From assembly GCF_019649055.1 (NCBI RefSeq), contig NW_026570335.1:310001-374000 (forward strand): a stretch of 64,000 nt of DNA, given 5' to 3'. The translations under genes and the position numbers were made by a program. Positions within the stretch are counted from its first letter, which is position 1. Each line of letters begins with the position of its first letter. Under the pieces are notes generated by a model. It ran no database searches, was not told where the DNA came from, and was given only the letters and a program-made list of their open reading frames with translations. The DNA comes from Paramacrobiotus metropolitanus. Lineage: Eukaryota > Tardigrada > Eutardigrada > Parachela > Macrobiotidae. Positions 35,674 through 46,505 of this stretch are shown here, in pieces.

Positions 35674-38016
35674 ATGGGCCAAACCGAAAGCGCCTTGGCC
35701 AAGGTGATGCCTTACACCAGCCATGAGCAACTCCAATGGAGATTGCTCAGTCCAATGGACAGGCGCCAAACTAACGAATATCAGAAGCAGCTGGGGAAGA
35801 GCTATGCCACGCGTGAACCATCGGGACCATACGGTTTCCGTAACGCAAAACAGAGCAGTTCTGACCCAGACGAGCCAAACTCGGCCGGCTCTACGAGTTC
35901 GGTCGAGGCCAGGGCCAGGCGGGACAAACAAATCCTGCCGGCTGACCTGGTGACCAGTGACGAAAGTTTGGACGCCACCCGGGACGACACATTCCAGGAA
36001 GCGTCCGACGGATTGTCCGAGGCCAACCAGCCTCTGGACAGCCAACCTGGTGCCGATAGGACGGCCCAGGCCAACAGTGTCCCTCGGGACTTGGCACAAC
36101 AACCGGCCATACCTGGCTCGGGCCAAGTCCAACCTGAGGCGCCAACGGCGGCCACAGGTGAGGACAAGACACGCACTGATGGACCAGGGCCACACAACTT
36201 GGCCCGGTCCAACCTTGACGTCCAGGATCTGATAACAAGTCCAACCCTACCGGGCTCGGACCAGATTCAACCTGAGGCACCAACGGTGACCAAAGGTGGA
36301 CGCAAGGCCAAGGGCCAAGCCAAAAAGGCTGGTCCAAAGGCACATGACCAGGGCCAGCAGCCCGCGAGTCAGTCGCCACTAATGTTTGAGGACGATGGCT
36401 CAACTTACACAACGCCATCGCCGACCAATGACATCATTGGCGCGTCTGGCCCGTCCAAACCGAACTTGGAGCCAATTGTGGACCTGGCCCAACTTAACAG
36501 GGCCACAGCCAGGATGGACTTAAACCAGCCCTCCTGGGACACAAGCCGCGCCAACGTCAGCCCGCCAAAGCTAATCCAGGCAACCCGGCCCGAGGAGATC
36601 GACGAAGTCGACCAACTGCGGACCACAGTACGGGACCTGACCAAACAGCTGGCGGACATTGCTGAGGCCGCCCTGGCATCCGAACGTTGGATGCAGGACG
36701 AAATCTCCAAGCACAAGGACCCTGCGTCCGAATCGGACGTAGAGGCTAAACGTGTCTCGGCCATACTGGCCCAGACCCAACTTGAGCTAACCCAGCTCAA
36801 GTTGTCACCATGTCCCAATGCTGAGCGAGACCAGCTCAACAGGACAATCCACAGCCTAGAAATGGCCGTGGCGGGACTTGAAGCATTGCTCACCTCTACG
36901 AGGACTGAGCTGGCCAAAGCCAAGGATGACTTGGCTGCGGCCCGGACCACCATTGACGACACTGACTCTGAGGCAGACCGCCTTCAGAGGGAGAACGAGC
37001 GTCTTACCGAAGACTTGGCCAGCCTGCAGGACGAAATCAACCGCCTGCGGAACGGCTACAATCTTCTTTATGAGAGCCACCAGAATCTCATGAAGACGAT
37101 CCAACAAGGAGGCCTGTTGAGCCAAACGGTTCAGCAGAAGGAGGCACAAAACGTGCAACTCCAGCAACAGATCGTTGCCTTCCAAAGCCAGCTCAATACC
37201 GAAGCGACCATTCGGGCACAACTTGAGCAAAACAGCACCATTGGACATCAAAACTTTGTCCAATTGGAGCAGGCCTTCAACCAAGCCAAACAAGTGATCC
37301 AGGGCCAACATGACCGGATCATCACATTGGAGGCCAATAACGCCGGCCTGGTCAAAGATTACCAGGCGGCCACCCAACGTATCACCGAACTCAACGAGGA
37401 CCTGGAAAGGCTAAGCACGGAAAACGCCTGCCTAGATGCGGAGAAATCACATCTCGCAGACATAAACTCCGAGTTGTCCGCAGAACCACCATCCTACCAT
37501 ACCTTTCCAGACTCGGACACACAACGTCGACAAGAAAAAGTCGACGAGGCTCTGCGGCAGGGCCAACGCTTTTACCGCGAGCCAGTGTATCATCAGCAGA
37601 ATTACCATGTTAACATGGCTGTGGAAGGACCATCGGTTGGAGATCCCCCAAAGGGGCCAACCATACCAGCGACTCCCAGCCCAGTGGACCGCGGAACATC
37701 AACGGCGACAGTAACACTGCCGCCACCACCAGTCCCGGTCACCACAACAGCCACTATTGGTCCAACGACAATAGTGACGCCCGCAACGCAGACTCATCTG
37801 TCTACGTCAAGCGGGCTAGGCTTTGACCCAAGCCAGGCGACACCGAGCCGCACTTACCTCGGGTCAGGGCCATCACACTCGTCCTTGTATCCGCCAATAC
37901 TCCCGAACATGGACTTCAACTTTAGTCCGCACCATACGCATGGATGGCGTCCAACGGGGCCACCCAGATCATACCTGGCCAACCAATGTGGGCTCAACAT
38001 CAGCAGGTGCCGCTGA
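35674..38016 (+). CDS. ORF1: myristoyl-motif, coiled-coil N-terminal Gag-like protein
   Basis: 780 codons uninterrupted. It begins MGQTES, which fits the N-myristoylation consensus (Gly2, Ser at position 6) and resembles the start of some retroviral matrix proteins. Residues 40-300 are polar, Pro/Gln/Ala-rich and include two related QPEAPT segments. Residues about 310-600 form a long predicted coiled coil (heptads such as DQLRTTVRDLTKQLADIAE). Residues 610-780 are Pro/Thr-rich. The next frame (capsid) overlaps its end at a -1 offset and is open from 37926. The protein might therefore be the matrix/scaffold part of a Gag polyprotein joined by a -1 frameshift, or a separate protein cut by an indel near 37.92 kb. 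It likely acts in particle assembly or membrane targeting (inference). Confidence 0.7.
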   Translation: MGQTESALAKVMPYTSHEQLQWRLLSPMDRRQTNEYQKQLGKSYATREPSGPYGFRNAKQSSSDPDEPNSAGSTSSVEARARRDKQILPADLVTSDESLDATRDDTFQEASDGLSEANQPLDSQPGADRTAQANSVPRDLAQQPAIPGSGQVQPEAPTAATGEDKTRTDGPGPHNLARSNLDVQDLITSPTLPGSDQIQPEAPTVTKGGRKAKGQAKKAGPKAHDQGQQPASQSPLMFEDDGSTYTTPSPTNDIIGASGPSKPNLEPIVDLAQLNRATARMDLNQPSWDTSRANVSPPKLIQATRPEEIDEVDQLRTTVRDLTKQLADIAEAALASERWMQDEISKHKDPASESDVEAKRVSAILAQTQLELTQLKLSPCPNAERDQLNRTIHSLEMAVAGLEALLTSTRTELAKAKDDLAAARTTIDDTDSEADRLQRENERLTEDLASLQDEINRLRNGYNLLYESHQNLMKTIQQGGLLSQTVQQKEAQNVQLQQQIVAFQSQLNTEATIRAQLEQNSTIGHQNFVQLEQAFNQAKQVIQGQHDRIITLEANNAGLVKDYQAATQRITELNEDLERLSTENACLDAEKSHLADINSELSAEPPSYHTFPDSDTQRRQEKVDEALRQGQRFYREPVYHQQNYHVNMAVEGPSVGDPPKGPTIPATPSPVDRGTSTATVTLPPPPVPVTTTATIGPTTIVTPATQTHLSTSSGLGFDPSQATPSRTYLGSGPSHSSLYPPILPNMDFNFSPHHTHGWRPTGPPRSYLANQCGLNISRCR

Positions 38017-39569
38017 TACCGTTACAGCAGCCAACACCTGTCCCGTCACCACCGGTCAGTCCAGCTCTCACAACCAGAGAGCAAATTAAGAAAATTGCCC
38101 AAGAGATGGGAAAAGCCAACGCAAGAGCTCAAGTCCGCACCGCATTGCCAGAATTTGATGGCAATAAAACCATGGTGAAAGGATGGCTTGCTCAGGTCCG
38201 ACGGATCTGCAAGCAGTCGTCTGATCTGAACCAACCAGATCCGGACTTTATGAGCCGCATTTACGTGGCCCTATCGGACCCTGTAAAAGAATGGTACACT
38301 GGCCAAGCCAATCGTGAAGACGAGGACGGCTGGACAGTGGAAGAGTGGCTCCAAAAATTTGCCACTCGATACGGCGATGACAACCAATAGGCTACTGCCA
38401 TGGGGGAAATCACACACCGGTATTACCAGCACGGATCTGAAACCCCAGAGCAGTATTACGACGCCATGTTGACTCTCCAGACGCGCGCCGGCTTGGACGA
38501 CACTATGACACTTCACTTCTTGAGAGAGAATGTGAAAGAGCCAGAACTGCGCCGCGCTCTGGACATTCGGATACCAAAGTCACCGGCAGAATTCCGGGAC
38601 TACGTCCGGCAATATACCATGGGAAAGCCGGAGTACGAAGGGAAGGCGGGCCGCGGGTACCCAATCATCCGATCGGCCATACAAACGCCACCGGCCCAAG
38701 TCGTACCACAACAACCGGCACTCTATCCCCAGTAGGCTACGCAAGCCCAAATTGAGGCAACGTACGCCGCCATCGCGGCCTTAAACTTAGCCTCTCCACA
38801 ACGTGGGCCTACACCGCCCAACGGCGGTAGTGGCGGCTATGGCCAAGCCCGAAACCAGGGCAACTGTGGCTACAGCAAATGCAACAGCAGCGGAGGACCA
38901 AAGGGCAAGTTCTCCAAGGGCCAAAACGCCAGCTTCAGTGGAAGCCAAGGCGGCAACAGCCCCGGAGGGCAAAACCGAAGCCCAGGAGGCCAGAGTGGCC
39001 AACGCCAGACTCTGAGCCCCGAAGAGGCCCGCAGACAAGAGGACATGTACATCGACCGAGTCGAGCGCATGTTCGAACGATGGGCCAAAGATAGTATCAT
39101 CACTTGCAGCCACTGCCTGTCTGGAAACCACGCAACTGACGGCTGTGGCTATGCAAGCAGACCATACGGCGAAAATCCAAACCGAAAGTGGTATTTGGAT
39201 TGGCGGAAACGTTATCAAAAAGGCTACCCTACCGGGTCAGCCAACCCTAACCGCTTCGGCTTAGTGCCACCCAAACAACCCAGACCACAACGTGGTAATG
39301 GGGGGAACGGCAGCCGAAGACAGTCCACCGGCTCAGGAAATGGGTCTGGTGGCGGCAACCGGCAAAATGGTCCAAAACAGGGATACCAGACACCAGCCAA
39401 CGAAAGGCCAGTGTTACCACCCATACCGGACCAGCTGGTGAAGCCAAATGGCAACGGCGGCGGCGGCCCTAGCCGGGCCAGCCCACCGCGGGAAACGCTT
39501 AAGGTCGGGGAGTATCGGCAACTCACCCGACCTACGACCGGAACCGAAACCGCCGGGCATATCCACTAA
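37926..39569 (+). pseudogene. gag: Gag: capsid and CCHC zinc-knuckle nucleocapsid
   Basis: One frame (0) with two in-frame TAG codons, at 38388-38390 and 38733-38735. The first ATG is at 37944. The capsid part has a Retrotrans_gag-like pattern: LPEFDGN, WLAQVRRI, DFMSRIYVALSDPVKEWY, then after the first TAG a helical EQYYDAMLTLQTRAGL segment and LRRALDIRI. A Gly/Asn/Ser/Gln-rich linker follows the second TAG. A perfect CX2CX4HX4C zinc knuckle (39105-39146) marks the RNA-binding nucleocapsid part, followed by a basic, Gly-rich tail. Both TAGs sit in the context CAR-TAG-GCT-AC. They may be nonsense mutations or readthrough sites. The protein packages element RNA. Confidence 0.85.
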
Positions 39570-40032
39570 CCCATACCTTGATAAACTAACCCATATGGAT
39601 CCCAAACTAACCTATACGGCCCAACAGCCTACTGGCGGATCCAGGCTTTGCGCCAAACCAGCGCCTAAGCCACCTGGCTCTAGAAGTGATGCCAGGCCGA
39701 CAGTCGTCCAGCTGGCGACCAAGTCGATTTTCGGAGCCTCAACTAACCCCAAGGCCAACCGATCACCAAAACTCGGAGCCTCAATCAACCCTAAGGCCAA
39801 CCGAACACGTGGCAAAGCGAGACGTCGCACCACGAACATGACATATCCACAATCGACGTCAGACACATCCTCCGACAGTGCACTGGACGGATGGTCCGTA
39901 CAAGATACGGACAGCGAGGTCGGATCCTTAAAAGATTGGACAACCGAACCTCTTGAGCGTCAAGTCCCCGTACATGCTGGCCCCAGATCGGTGGACAACC
40001 CCTCGGCACCACACCAACGGTGCGAACTATAA
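39570..40032 (+). pseudogene. Gag-protease linker region (frame +1)
   Basis: The open frame 39448-40032 continues coding-like sequence after Gag in the +1 frame. It holds a Pro/Lys-rich stretch with two copies of a GAS(T/I)NPKANR motif, a basic GKARRR segment and an acidic Ser-rich end (TSDTSSDSALDGW). No domain is recognised. The frame change at either end may be indel decay. It sits where Gag-Pro spacer peptides lie in Ty3/Gypsy elements. Confidence 0.5.
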
Positions 40033-41381
40033 ACAGCTCACGGACCTTCCTTAACACCAAAAGCATGTTTTCGACCCTACGGGTAGCGGAAACATCACCA
40101 CAGGAAGAGTCTGTCCAACAGGAGCCTCCATCAGCTCAGTACGCTCCTGACGATCCAGGACCAGTGTCGCTAATCCCCATTGTACCGGTGATGCGGGAAG
40201 TGACAGTTGGCCTTGACGAAAATCGCAAACCGGAGACTGTCAGGGCATGGACACACAAAGTCCAAATTGGACCAGTCCACACGCTCGCTATGCTGGACAC
40301 TGTAGCGGAGACATCCCTCATCAGCCAGCAATTCTGCACCGCCAATGGCATCAAAACAGAGCCATTAGGACGGAACACCAAAATCCTTGGTGTTGGCGGA
40401 CAAACCGCCTTTGTGTTCTCCCACTGCTGCACCGTACCGGTGACACTGCAGGGATACAAGAGCCACCACACGTTTTTCGTCCAACCGACGTTAACGGACG
40501 TGCACGTATTACTTGGCTGTGACTATCTCCACTCCAAGTTTACGTTTATCCTCAAGCCAAACGAAGAAATCGTTTGGGACGCGGTAAAGTCTATCCCGAT
40601 ACCAGAGGCACCGGGACCCGACAACGAGGTGCGGATAAATCGGCTTCGCGAACTGACTGTCCAAACTTCTACCTGCCGGGAATGCCTGGACACTATCGAA
40701 AGCCTCATATGGGAGCTGCGCGTCCATAACGCAATCGAGCGGTACATGACTCAATTCCGTGCAGGCATACTCAAGCCAAACCACGGGATAGCAAAGGCTA
40801 TCCCGATACCAGAGGCACCGGGCCAACGGCCGGTGCCTGATAGAGAAATTAAGGAGAAACTGGTCTAGCGATACAAAACTTGGTTTACGGGAGTAAGAAA
40901 TTTCCTGGAATACCGAGCTGACCGACTCCTTGCCCTAGAGGAGGGCTGGCTTGAAGATAAAGGCGAACCACTAACGTGGCCGCAAATTGCCGCACAATAC
41001 GGACCATTCGCCCAAGAACTGGACGATTTGGTCCAAGAAGGAGCATTATGGGAGGACGAACGTCTAGCCCTAGTGTGGGAATACAGGGAGTACCACATGG
41101 AAATGCCGAAGGCACTCCAAAAGATGTGCACGGATCTCTTCGACGATATCATAATGCTTCGAAAACAAGTGGCCCAACACCCTGGCTTAATCGTCAGCAT
41201 ATGGCCAAAATATGACCTGAGCCTGACTAACGTCAGGACCATACCGGAACCATTGCCGGAAGCTGCACCGCATATAGCGACAAAAGTGCGCTTCAATGAT
41301 GGCCCATACCCAGAACAGGGAGGCCATCGAAGGGACTCAGCCAGAACGAGCAGGACCCTTCATCAGAGGAAGTCCAATTGA
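40020..41381 (+). pseudogene. Retropepsin-like aspartic protease with altered active site
   Basis: Frame 0, interrupted by TAG at 40866-40868. The catalytic region (near 40290-40310) reads LAMLDTVAETSLISQQF: the motif is DTV where retropepsins have DTG or DSG, so the active-site glycine is replaced (GTA, 40302-40304). The flap-like and C-terminal strands are recognisable, and VHVLLGCDYLHSKFT corresponds to the usual ILG-D-L signature. Two related IPIPEAPG motifs follow the protease. Past the TAG the frame continues with an unrecognised, helical, Trp-rich segment (LTWPQIAAQYG, ALWEDERLALVWEYREY). Normally it would process Gag-Pol. The Gly change and the stop suggest inactivity. Confidence 0.8.
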
Positions 41382-42253
41382 CTTGCCCTCTATGTGGAGA
41401 CGGCGTTGAAGCGGTAATACGGGCCATACAAACCCGTTCGACTCAACGTTGGGCAAAAGGCCGACCAGCCTCGCCACTCCCTAACGGTTGCCGTCCAACC
41501 ACTTTGGCGGAACCGGACGAACCTGAGAAACAGGAAATCGCAACCGGGACGCCAGAGATCCAAGAAATGGATCTCATGACTAAACCGGCACCTACGGTGA
41601 CCGGCAGGCCGCCAGCCTCTAACGAGGACAAAGGCGAGCCGAAACAAGTGCAGGACGACAAATCCGAGTCTACCAACTCGGACGTCTAAAGCACAAGTGA
41701 CTCACCGGACATGGACTCCGATAATCAATCATCGGAGGAGTCAAGCGACGACGAAGATGACGCAGAAATCCTTCAATTCCGGGCCGAAGCACCCACCATC
41801 CGTCAAACCAGACTGCACCGGCAGATGGAAGGCCTTAAAGAGGAAAATGAAGTCGTGTTCGCGCATAAGCGGTATACCATACCAGCCTACTCAACCTGTT
41901 GGGTCAAGGTCCGCACATACAGAACCATGGACCCGAACCGCCCGATCTACTTTAACACGTTGCGACGACCACACCGCCAGCTCTTACCGATCGAGGCGAA
42001 GGTACATACCCGTCACGACGAGTACGCATGGATCCAGCTCCAAAATAAGTCCATGCGTGACCAGATCCTCCGCAAAGGTGCAAGAATCGGCTACATGTAT
42101 TACAGCGATTTACATGGTGCGGACATCAGGGAGGACGGAGTAGACTGGGACATACCGGCCGCCAGTGCCTTACCATGGCCAAAAGAGGCGGGACATAATC
42201 CCACAAGACAGCGAGTCATAACTGACTACATAATTGACTACGGGCAAGTGTAA
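41378..42253 (+). pseudogene. Acidic spacer region between protease and RT
   Basis: Frame 2, with one in-frame TAA at 41687-41689. It starts with a CPLCGDG zinc-ribbon-like pair of cysteines, then a polar linker, then an acidic Ser/Asp/Glu tract (NQSSEESSDDEDD) and a more structured basic region with YTIPAYSTCWVKVRTYR and DPNRPIYFNTL. The latter resembles the segment found before RT in Ty3/Gypsy polyproteins, where a beta-rich domain follows the protease. The next block is read in frame 1 from about 42253, so a frame change lies at its end. Confidence 0.5.
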
Positions 42254-44370
42254 AAACGGAACTCCTACCGGAGTCCATTACACCAGTCCAAGTCACCATC
42301 GACTTCGAAGTGGACCCAAGGCAGAGGCTAATGTACCTCGGAAGCCAGGAAACTAAACGAACTCTGGCCATGCTCGACGGACCAGTCCAGCACGACGGCA
42401 AATGCTTCACTATACTGGTCTCTAATTACTCCAAAGAGCCCCAGATCCTCCGGAAAGGAGTGGATATGAGCTGAGTAGAGCCATATGAAGCAATTACAGA
42501 CAAGGACGAAGAATTCGCCCAGATCAATTCCCTCCAGACCGGAGAGGAAGATCCTGAAGTGGAGCGCGAAAGCCGTGCTCACATTGCTAACGCACACTTC
42601 GGCGATCACCTGACCGAGGAGCAGACCGCTTTACTCCGTCAGGACTTATGGGAACTCAGGGCCATATTCCCGACGTCCAAAAAGCTTAACGGTGACGCCA
42701 AAGGAGTGACCCACGTCATAGAAGTTGGCGACGCTGCACCAATTAAAATGAACCCAACCCGAACGAGTTGGAAGGGACGAGAGTTCATAAATAAGCACGT
42801 CCGAGAAATGTTGGACCAAGGCGTAATCGAACCGTCCATGGCAGCGTGGAGTTTTCCAGTGGTCCTCGCTTCAAAGAAAAACGGCGACGGGTCCATGGGC
42901 ACCAGGTTCTGCATAAATTACATAAAGCTGAACTCGGTGACCAAGAAGAACAACAACCCATTGCCCAATCCAGACGAACTACTGGATCAATGTGCAGGCA
43001 ACGCCTACTACGGCAAGGTAGACTGTCAGTCCGGATTCTGGCAAATCCCTATGGACCCAGCGTCCATGGACTACACTACCTTCGTGACTCCAGAAGAAAT
43101 GTTCCGGTTCAAACGAATGCCGTTTGGCGTCTGCAATGGGCCAGCCACATTCCAAATGACTATGGACAAGATCATGGCGCCATCACGCAAACAAGGCGGC
43201 GTCTTCGCATACATCGACCACGTGATATTCTTCGGCAAGACATTCGAGGAATTCAAGAAAGCGTTCACAAATACGCTCCTCTGCCTCAGAGATGCCGGAT
43301 TCACGATAAAACCGTCGAAATGCGAATTTGGAATGGAAAAACTCCAATTCCTCGGACACATCCTCAGCAAGGACGGTGTCCATACTGATCCCGAGAAGGT
43401 AGCGGCCATCGCCGAGAAACTACCGCCCAAGACCGAGCGTCAACTTCGCTCGTTCTTTGGACTCGCTAACTACTACCGGAAGTTCATTCTGGGCTACGCC
43501 CAGAAGACTTCCAAGATGTATGAACTCCTGCGGAAGGAAAGTTCAGTGAAGAATGACTGGACCGACGCCCACACCGCTGAGTTCAACGAAATCAAAAAGG
43601 CCCTAACGGAAGCCCCAATATTGGCCAAATTCGATGCGACTAAGCAGACCACCATCGAATGTGATGCAAGTGGCGCTGGCATCGGAGCCATACTCAGCCA
43701 GGACTCGAGGCCAATCGCCTACGCAAGCCGTGTCCTACATGGAGCTGAGAAAAACTACGGCGTGACCGAATGGGAATGTTTAGCCGTAGTGTGAGCCGTC
43801 CAAAAGTTCAAACACTATATTGACCACGGACCTTTCACCGTAAGGACGGACCACAGAGCCCTAACTAATTGGCTTAGATGCGAGTCTAACCGGCCCGGCA
43901 TCAATCCTCGTCTTACTCGATGGGCCCTTGCCTTACAGGGAAGGGACATTACCATCGAGTACAAGCCAGGCACATTCTGTGAAAACGCTGACGCATTGTC
44001 CAGATGGCCACTCGAACGGGACGATGACAAAGGCCCACACGAAGAGTTGGACCAAGTTCCCAATTTCGAGGATTATAAAGACGAGATTCCAGCACGCATC
44101 ATAAAGGTGCGCAGGCTGCAAGTCACGGATGAGGACCCCGCAAACGAATGGGACAAGCCTCTCCTTCCTGATTGCAATGCAATCACAGATTGGGACCAGT
44201 TTAGCACGGCGGACATAAGGGTGATTAACGTACCGGCGCCCGCACCGGGAGAGCCAGAGCCTGAAGTCCCACCGTGCCCAGAAAAAGTCACGGACCGCAC
44301 CGCGCAAGAACTGCGACGGATGCAACACCGTGATCCAACTCTGGCCAAGAAAATCCACGATTTGGAACAT
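42253..44370 (+). pseudogene. pol: Reverse transcriptase and RNase H with altered YxDD box
   Basis: Frame 1, with in-frame TGA at 42472 and 43792. RT motifs in order: RFCINYIKLNSVT, YYGKVDCQSGFWQIPM (first catalytic Asp), FRFKRMPFGVCNGPATFQ, then FAYIDHVIFF where the expected YxDD is YIDH (His codon 43219-43221), then LGHILSKDGV and LRSFFGLANYYRKFI, typical of Ty3/Gypsy. RNase H follows: ECDASGAGIGAIL (Asp), TEWECLAVV (Glu), the TGA where family members have Trp, RTDHRAL (Asp) and NADALSR. Replacement of the second RT aspartate should abolish polymerase activity. The TGA sites fit TGG-to-TGA mutation. This block is continuous in frame with integrase downstream. Confidence 0.92.
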
Positions 44371-46251
44371 TAAAGCGAAATGGACAAGAGGTCCAGATTA
44401 CCCGAACATTACCAGATGGACAGAGGTGTGCTCTACCGACTCACCGAAATCAACGCGAAACTCGAATGGAGGTTCGTTGTCCCTCTGTTCATGCGGAAAA
44501 ACATTATCCAGTCCCTCCATGATGGCAAAACAGGGAACCACTTTGGATACCGCAAGACCATTGAAGCAGCCAAACTCCGGTACTACTGGGACCGCATGAG
44601 CTGCGACATACACGACTACATCGACCGATGCCAGACGTGTATTTTCGGCAAAGTACCGCGGCGAGCTACCTACGGTAAGCTGCAGCCGACCTAAGCTGTC
44701 GCACCTTGGTACCGCGTCTTCGCCGACTTCAAAGGACCTCTACCGGTGACTCAAACAAAGAAATACCGGAACATCGCTGTGGTGGTCGACCAAATGACGA
44801 AGTTCACCATAGCCCGGCCGACCAAGACAAACTCGGCCAAGGAATTTGAGAAGTTCTTTGTCAAAGAAGTCGTACTAAAGTACGGCATGCCACATACAAT
44901 GCACTCCGATCGGGGCACGCATTTCACGGCAAAATCCTTCGCCAAAGTGGCGAAAATCTTCGGCATCGAGCAGACCTTCGGATCCGCGTATCATCCAGAA
45001 AGCCAAGGCCAAGTCGAACGCCAGATGCAGACCATCTGGGACGGAATTCGGAACTTTGGCGGCGCCGGCGACGAACATCGTTGGCACAGGGCCCTACCAT
45101 ACGTGATTTCCGGCATGAACCGTGCCGTTCACGCAACCACTGGATTCTCGCCATACCACGTGTTGTTTGGACGAGAAATGACGATACCGCAAGACGTCCT
45201 CGCTGGGACCAACGTCCCAGAGACTTTCACGACTAACGAACGTTATGTCCAGAGGATGCAGCAGCGCCTGAACCGGGCGCATGAAATTGCGAAAACGCGG
45301 ATCGAAGAAGGGTTCCTACGGGATGCGGCCATCTATAACAAGAAGAAGTCGCAGGCCGAGTTCAAGAAGCGGGACTTGGTCACCCTGAAGAATATGGTGG
45401 ACGACCCGACCAATCCAAACAAATTCGAAGGCGTCTACATTATCATCGGCATACCCAAGCCGAATACTTACTGGATCCGAGAGCGGGACACCGGTGTGGA
45501 ACACACCGTATGTGTTGACCGCCTAAAGCCATACCTTAATCCGGACGGCCCAACTCGCAGAATAACACGCTCAACTAAGAAGAAGGGCGGCGATGTCGAA
45601 CTGGAAGGTACAGAGTCAGGAAGGTGTGCCAATAAGACAGAGCCGGACAAGAGCAAAGATGCCGCTTCTCCGGCAGCTCCTCCCCAGACCAAATTGGAGG
45701 AGCTGCTGAAGAAGCAGAAGCCCGGAAAGGGCCCGTCCAAGAAATTCGTGGCGGAGCAACAAAAGACTTTGCGGATCCCCGGCTATGGCCCACCTGACCC
45801 AAAGATATCAGACCCAGAGCCACCAGTAAAGCGTGGCCCAGGCCGACCTCGAAAGGCCAAACCGGATTTCGAGACACCGGCGCTTCAAAAACTTCAAAAC
45901 CAGCCGTTAGCCGTCATTGACCCGACTTTGGCCCCGGCGGAACCGGAAAAAGGGACATCCGCTACGGACAAGCCAGCGGCGACCGAAGAGCCAAAAGTGG
46001 CCCCGGCGCCCAAGGAAAAGCCCAAAAGACCAAAGACGCCCAAGAAGCCGAAGGCAACCCTTACGGCCTAGCAAGTCCTGGAAGAAGACGTAGTTGCTGA
46101 AGATGAGGCGGATAAAGACTTGCTCACCCGCATAACTACAGGACGGGAGAAATCAGAGAAAATCTTAAAGGGCAAAAAGCAGAAGTCCAGTACAGTCCCA
46201 CCGGACGTACTGGACAAGGCGGTTGATAAGGCTGGACAGAATGACGCATAA
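44371..46251 (+). pseudogene. Integrase with C-terminal AT-hook
   Basis: Same frame as RT, broken by TAA at 44371 and 44692 and TAG at 46069. The zinc-binding HHCC region is at about 44515-44640 (LH-x6-H, then CQTC). The catalytic core has Asp 44725-44727 (FADFKGP), Asp 44908-44910 (HSDRGTHF) and Glu 45016-45018 (QGQVERQ), with exactly 35 residues between the last two, a full D,D35E triad. A GPY/F-like C-terminal module follows (KFEGVYIIIGIPKPNTYWI, VDRLKPYL). The tail of about 200 residues is Lys/Pro-rich and carries KRGPGRPRKAK (45829-45861), a canonical AT-hook. After the TAG the frame stays open to TAA 46249-46251. Integrase inserts the cDNA. The AT-hook could steer it to AT-rich DNA (inference). 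Confidence 0.92.
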
Positions 46252-46505
46252 TTAACTTTAAACTTAGAATTAGTCTAACTAACTCAGCTCACGGTGACCT
46301 AAGCTCAATTAACTGAGCTGCTACCGAAATTAAATAACCTAAACTTAACTAACCTGAACCTTAATGACCAGTAGCTTAGAAGTAGCCTAACTTGGTCCAA
46401 TATCTGACAAGGTAGCTTAGAAGTTGCTAGCCGTACATTGAACTAACCAAGTAGGTAGGAGTCTAACACCGCGTGATTCGTCTCGTGACAGCGCCTCATT
46501 CAACG
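46252..46505 (+). other. Non-coding spacer after pol
   Basis: A/C/T-rich sequence dominated by CTTAACTAAC and CTAACT words, with a GTAGCTTAGAAGT segment repeated (near 46370 and 46411). It separates the pol frame from the first accessory frame. It might hold a splice acceptor or internal initiation signal for the downstream ORFs, but none can be identified. Confidence 0.5.

Noticed and set aside
35659-36418. Long minus-strand ORFs of 136-178 codons opposite ORF1
   Set aside because: Shadows of the GC-rich sense-strand coding frame; no domain.
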